DNA from: Lachnospiraceae bacterium
GTDB taxonomy: Bacteria; Bacillota; Clostridia; Lachnospirales; Lachnospiraceae
NCBI GenBank assembly: GCA_017626095.1
Contig: JAGAJL010000018.1
Span: forward strand, 1-64,000
DNA length: 64,000 nt
Direction: 5' to 3'
Shown here in pieces: positions 60,167 to 64,000 of this stretch. The notes below the pieces were generated by a model. The model was given only the letters and a program-made list of their open reading frames with translations, did not search any database and was not told where the DNA came from. Both the position numbers and the translations under genes were made by a program. Position 1 is the first letter of the stretch. Each line of letters opens with the position of its first letter.

Positions 60167-63100
60167 AATAACCTCCTGCTCTTGGTTAAAGTATAATATT
60201 GATAATCATCACAGACATTTTTTAGCAACACTGTTTTGCCCATAGGATATGACGGATCATATACGGACAGATAGATTTCACAGTTAGCATGTGCTAAATA
60301 GTATTCGTTTATGCCCATCGGAAGAAGCCATTTTCCCTCTTCATAATCAGCATAGATACAACGATAATCGGATGTACAATCCTGTTCTTTTTCAAAACCG
60401 ATACAGAATACGGTGTCCTTTGAAAGCGGAATGTCAAATTCCTGCATGAGTTTTTCTTTGTTTAATGTAACATATAAGAAATCATCCTGTGCGTCACAAT
60501 CTGTCAGCGTATTGGATAAATGATCCAGATTGGCGGCAAGTACGGCCGGGACTTTTACCAGATAAACAGATTTGGAAAAGGGTGTTTCTTTATGCGAATC
60601 CTTCTCCTGCAAAATTTCATCATATGCATTTTTACCATAGAGACTACAGTAGATTTCTTTTGGAAGGTAAAATTCAGTCAGTGGATCATATACATAGCTG
60701 CGATCCATCATCAAACGATATAGATAATAATTATTTAAGGATCTGATATCATTGCCGATTACGGTATGTTCATCGACAAAGGGGACAACACCACAGGCAG
60801 CTTCAAAGCTTTTGGCAAGCGATACTTTTCCGGAATAAGGTACTTTTTCGTCTAAGAGGAAGTAATACAGCTGTCCGCTGTCTAAGCCAAGTACTTGTAC
60901 AGAAGGATCAGCAAATTTTAAGATTGCAAGCTGGTTTTGATATTGATACAGCTTAGAAAGTGTATCTTTTTCTATAAAGCCGTTTCCAAGGCGGGGAAAA
61001 GCCTGTCGGTTTTCTTCTGAAATAAGAACGGCATTGTCCGGTATGGGTATCGGAAAGAAGTTAGCGCTATATTCCCCAATCACAGAAGATGCACTGTTTG
61101 TGACACCGTCAGGAGTGGGAAACTGATAGTCCTGCATGGTATGAAAACCAGCCGTTCCGATTCCGATTGAAAGTGCAAGCATGGCATAGGAGGCATGATG
61201 TGACTGAAAAATTTCTTTTTTGTAGCGGATGAAAAGAATGGGAAGAAAAATACCAAAAATCCAGAGAAAGATATGGCCGCTTCTGGAAAGAAGTCTGCAG
61301 ACCCAGCTTTCATCCATAATCACCAGTGTATAGGTATAGCAGACCGGTAACAGTATCAGGCATGCACAAAGACCGTAAAATGCCGGTGACAGAAAAGCCT
61401 GAAAAGAATAACCGTTTTGGGCATAGTTTTTACGGATATAGATGCACAAGAGCAACAGACAAATCCAGATTAGAGCCATAGGTGTTAAAAAGCGAATTGC
61501 ATAATAAAAACAAGTGCGAAGATATTCTGTAAATTCGTGACCGGAAAAATAGGGTATAAACCAGTCCGGAACAGTAATGTCAGATAAAGCCAATCCGTCT
61601 GCAAGCAAAGTCTGATGAGAATAAGAAAGTACGTGGCTTGCCATGCGAATTAGTAAGGGGATGCTAACAACAATCGGAATCAAAAGGAGTAAGGTTTCAA
61701 TATAAAAGGATTTTTTTTGGATTTCATGGACAAGTACCTTTTCTTTGCAAAAAGAATAGAAAACTGCCAATGCATAAGGCATACCGGCACAGATTAATGC
61801 CAGACCGAAAAGCGGATAGTAAAGGCCGGAAAGAAAACCGCAGAGAGCATAGGAATAGAGAAAACGCCGTTTATTTTTCCGAATTTCGGGCAACATGAGA
61901 AAAAGTAAAACCGGAAGTATAATCCAGGTACGGCAATAAACCGGCATATGAAATAAAAAAGCAAACATCAGGGTATAGAATGCCGGGACGTGTTTGCGGA
62001 TGAGCACAATGATAAGAACGGCAAACAATATCATAGTCAGTACAAAAGACGCATAAAAAGTGGTTGCCTGATTGTCAAATAAAACTGCGTTGATAAAGCC
62101 CGGGATCATGGGAAAGAAACCGGATACCGGAGTATAGTCTCCATAGGCCTGCATGGAATGATTGACAATCTGGGAAAAAGGCAGCATCTGTTCGCCATAA
62201 TGATGCAGATCCGTAGGGACCATCATAGTAGCAGGAATAAAGGAGCCGTATATAAAAATGGAAAGGATGGAAGAAAGCGATATTGGAAAAGCTTCACGTT
62301 TTTCATTATTCTGAAAAAATGTTGTGGCAAGGATAATGTATAGAGCAATGATGAAAGCCACAATACAGATGATATACGGTAAAGGCAGAGAAAGCTTCTG
62401 TAAAGCTCCCTGATACTGATAGACGTTTTTGAGAAAAATACACAAAAGCAAAGGTAAAGGTAGCTGGAGCGTCAAAAGTAACGGATAGGAGACGGAGGAC
62501 CTGATTTGAAAGCGCTTTTTCATAAAGATGAGAAAATACAAAATTGCTACAGGGATAAAGAACAAGAATAAACAATTTTGAAGGAATGCAAAGGTATTTG
62601 AGCTTAAAATGGTGGTTAGCCCGGTTAAACTCAGTAGGGTAACAAAAGCCTGCAAATCAAAATACAAAAACAGATACAAAGCAATATATTTGTAAGCAGT
62701 CTTTTTATAAAGAAGAAGTATGAGATAGAACAGGGCAGAAAACAGCCAGAGATAGGTTACTTCTTTGGCATACAGGATAGTTTGCAATAAAGCGGGCACA
62801 AAGATAAGCAGACCATAAATGGCATACTTTTCATCATACTTCTCATTATACTTCGCATCCTTTTTTTCATCACATTTCTCATCGTATTTCTCATTGCTTT
62901 TTGTGGGGTTTGCAGATACATCTTTTTCCTTTTGCAAATAATGAGAAAGAACGGATAGGCCCAGACAGAGAAAACATCCAATCCAGGTCAAATTCCAGAA
63001 GAGATTCCATTCGCCGGTTTTGTTGCTGCCTCCAAGCACAATATTATCAATGATTAGATCGGTAAGCACAGGATAACCCTCAAAGGCAGAGTCTTTGAGC

Positions 63101-63222
63101 ACAAGATAGAGAATGGCTGTCAGAACGCATACAATCAGAAAGATTATTGGGGCAAAAAGAAAAGAAAACGAAGACTTTTGGCTGTTATTGTGCAGTTGGT
63201 TTTTTGTTTCTTTGGTATCCAT
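60163..63222 (-). CDS. Giant polytopic membrane protein, possible GT-C glycosyltransferase
   Basis: A 1019-residue protein with about 15 membrane segments (residues about 25-680) and a C-terminal domain of about 330 residues outside the membrane. The overall build, an early segment followed by a long extracellular loop with Asp residues (DLIIDNIVLGG) and a large C-terminal domain, resembles GT-C glycosyltransferases or uncharacterised YfhO-like proteins, but no family motif is certain. A cytoplasmic loop near residue 115 carries a degenerate charged repeat (EKYDEKCDEKKDAKYNEKY). A GT2 glycosyltransferase gene lies upstream in the same operon, which supports a surface-sugar role. Confidence 0.7.
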   Translation of the reverse strand: MDTKETKNQLHNNSQKSSFSFLFAPIIFLIVCVLTAILYLVLKDSAFEGYPVLTDLIIDNIVLGGSNKTGEWNLFWNLTWIGCFLCLGLSVLSHYLQKEKDVSANPTKSNEKYDEKCDEKKDAKYNEKYDEKYAIYGLLIFVPALLQTILYAKEVTYLWLFSALFYLILLLYKKTAYKYIALYLFLYFDLQAFVTLLSLTGLTTILSSNTFAFLQNCLFLFFIPVAILYFLIFMKKRFQIRSSVSYPLLLTLQLPLPLLLCIFLKNVYQYQGALQKLSLPLPYIICIVAFIIALYIILATTFFQNNEKREAFPISLSSILSIFIYGSFIPATMMVPTDLHHYGEQMLPFSQIVNHSMQAYGDYTPVSGFFPMIPGFINAVLFDNQATTFYASFVLTMILFAVLIIVLIRKHVPAFYTLMFAFLFHMPVYCRTWIILPVLLFLMLPEIRKNKRRFLYSYALCGFLSGLYYPLFGLALICAGMPYALAVFYSFCKEKVLVHEIQKKSFYIETLLLLIPIVVSIPLLIRMASHVLSYSHQTLLADGLALSDITVPDWFIPYFSGHEFTEYLRTCFYYAIRFLTPMALIWICLLLLCIYIRKNYAQNGYSFQAFLSPAFYGLCACLILLPVCYTYTLVIMDESWVCRLLSRSGHIFLWIFGIFLPILFIRYKKEIFQSHHASYAMLALSIGIGTAGFHTMQDYQFPTPDGVTNSASSVIGEYSANFFPIPIPDNAVLISEENRQAFPRLGNGFIEKDTLSKLYQYQNQLAILKFADPSVQVLGLDSGQLYYFLLDEKVPYSGKVSLAKSFEAACGVVPFVDEHTVIGNDIRSLNNYYLYRLMMDRSYVYDPLTEFYLPKEIYCSLYGKNAYDEILQEKDSHKETPFSKSVYLVKVPAVLAANLDHLSNTLTDCDAQDDFLYVTLNKEKLMQEFDIPLSKDTVFCIGFEKEQDCTSDYRCIYADYEEGKWLLPMGINEYYLAHANCEIYLSVYDPSYPMGKTVLLKNVCDDYQYYTLTKSRRLL

Positions 63223-63266
63223 AGTAGGGACCTCTGTATCTGTCGTAGGGCTTCTGGTATTCTGTG

Positions 63267-64000
63267 TTATCGGAAATAGATTCTGACAGCACAGAAAATC
63301 AGAAAATATAAATGATGTTTCATGAAAAATAAAAACAGTTTTTCTGCCGCAGTTAGCTTAGGCATGTCGTAGACGTTAAGCGCATGTATGACGTCAGAAT
63401 CGGTGCATACACTATTCATATCAGCGCGATGTTCCGAATACGGAGCTGCTTTCTTTTTATAAATACCGCCTTTGACATGTAAGACTGTAAGGCAGAGGAA
63501 GTCGTTCCAAATCTGGGTTTCAAAATCGAAATTGTTTTTCTGGCGGCTGATGCGTAACAGATTTTCTTTCATGATTTTGATTTTATTCATATAGCTGCTG
63601 TCATACCGCATAGTCATGGAAGCATCATTCATGTAATAGTTGTAAGGAAAGAAGTCTTTTAGTACCACTACTTTTTCTGCATCTAAAAACATGCAGAGAG
63701 AAAACTGGAAATCTTCTCCGATAGAAACGGAATCACTACACAAATCCAGATTTTTTAATACCAGATCGGTGCGTACCAGTTTAGTGACCCGGTTTGGATG
63801 CAGATGACGTCCCATAAAGCTTCCATCATTAATGAGCACCGGAAACATGGAATTTTTCAGTTCTTCAGGAGAAAAAACATCCATGGGAAAATCCATCTGG
63901 TCATCCCATTCTTTGTGACTGTTGTTTTCATAGACATGATGAAGACCGCAGCAGGCAATGTCTGCATTTTCCTGCGTAATACGTGCAAACAATTTTTCAT
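63267..64000 (-). CDS. Family 2 glycosyltransferase, N-terminus outside the window
   Basis: The C-terminal 244 residues of a GT2 enzyme. The frame stays open to the window edge, so the nucleotide-sugar-binding start lies outside. KLFARITQENADIACCG and IGEDFQFSLCMFLDAEKVVVLKD are typical; the ED pair matches the acceptor-side acidic motif of GT2 enzymes. The C-terminus is hydrophobic and basic (LFLFFMKHHLYFLIFCAVRI), suggesting membrane association. It precedes the polytopic protein by 44 bases, in the same direction. Confidence 0.85.
   Translation of the reverse strand, partial: EKLFARITQENADIACCGLHHVYENNSHKEWDDQMDFPMDVFSPEELKNSMFPVLINDGSFMGRHLHPNRVTKLVRTDLVLKNLDLCSDSVSIGEDFQFSLCMFLDAEKVVVLKDFFPYNYYMNDASMTMRYDSSYMNKIKIMKENLLRISRQKNNFDFETQIWNDFLCLTVLHVKGGIYKKKAAPYSEHRADMNSVCTDSDVIHALNVYDMPKLTAAEKLFLFFMKHHLYFLIFCAVRIYFR

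Overview
The window looks like an AT-rich anaerobic Firmicute of the class Clostridia, most likely a Lachnospiraceae-type gut bacterium; this is inferred from gene content and no species is claimed. The signs are strong GGAGG-type ribosome binding sites, oxygen-defence proteins typical of strict anaerobes (two rubrerythrins, desulfoferrodoxin, an FprA-type flavoprotein, a rubredoxin-flavin reductase fusion), FucO, NiaR, DUF4869, DUF819 and DUF4153 proteins, and mobile-element modules common in that family. No rRNA, tRNA or CRISPR array was recognised.

Positions 1-17,600 are accessory DNA. At the left is a mobile-element recombination module: a divergent XRE repressor, excisionase, tyrosine integrase and MobC-like protein, with palindromic operators between repressor and excisionase. 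The rest of the element is eroded. The start of an AAA ATPase gene is cut off after about 27 codons and abuts a tightly overlapping trio (unknown protein, DUF4869 protein, 142-residue P-loop ATPase). A HTH/pRiA4b ORF-3-like protein, a second XRE regulator with its own operators and an unknown target gene, a HicAB toxin-antitoxin pair, a deletion scar joining a HAD gene to a metallophosphoesterase gene, a DUF2798 membrane protein and a membrane-anchored alpha/beta hydrolase follow. An IS91-like element with its own tyrosine recombinase (about 11,771-14,251) precedes a large WYL-like/SF1-helicase/DUF2726-nuclease protein, a good candidate for a defence effector.

Positions 17,670-33,050 are dominated by redox and oxygen defence. 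A PerR-like gene with a perfect Per-box-like palindrome is coupled to an unusual rubredoxin-glutamate synthase-rubrerythrin fusion that has a strong internal start site for free rubrerythrin. On the other strand are a UvrA-like gene broken by one in-frame TAG behind a MerR-type promoter, a kinase-PP2C fusion, fucO, a second Fur/PerR gene with promoter and operator, lactate dehydrogenase, desulfoferrodoxin, FprA, reverse rubrerythrin, an SDR protein and the flavin reductase-rubredoxin protein. Together these could form a path from NAD(P)H through rubredoxin to O2, peroxide and superoxide reduction.

Positions 33,476-39,313 hold a four-gene cell-envelope cluster: CapA-like phosphoesterase, RimK-like ATP-grasp ligase, Mur/FolC-like ligase and LtaS-like sulfatase. 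This could be an undescribed surface poly-amino-acid or teichoic-acid modification pathway. carB, DUF819, DUF4153 and a small flavin reductase follow, then NAD synthesis (nadA-nadB, nadC-niaR) with a NiaR-box-like operator and an odd structured nadC leader. After that come the SbcD/SbcC-like (YhaO/YhaN) pair, a metallophosphoesterase, truA, a diguanylate-cyclase-like protein, a DUF2383 protein and, on the minus strand, an M18 aminopeptidase, a giant polytopic protein and a glycosyltransferase running off the window.

Two families of dispersed intergenic palindromes occur: a MITE-like element (33,328-33,427 and 57,958-58,182) and a short hairpin motif around GGGGCAAAA (17,581; 25,774; 29,421; 33,239; 54,728).
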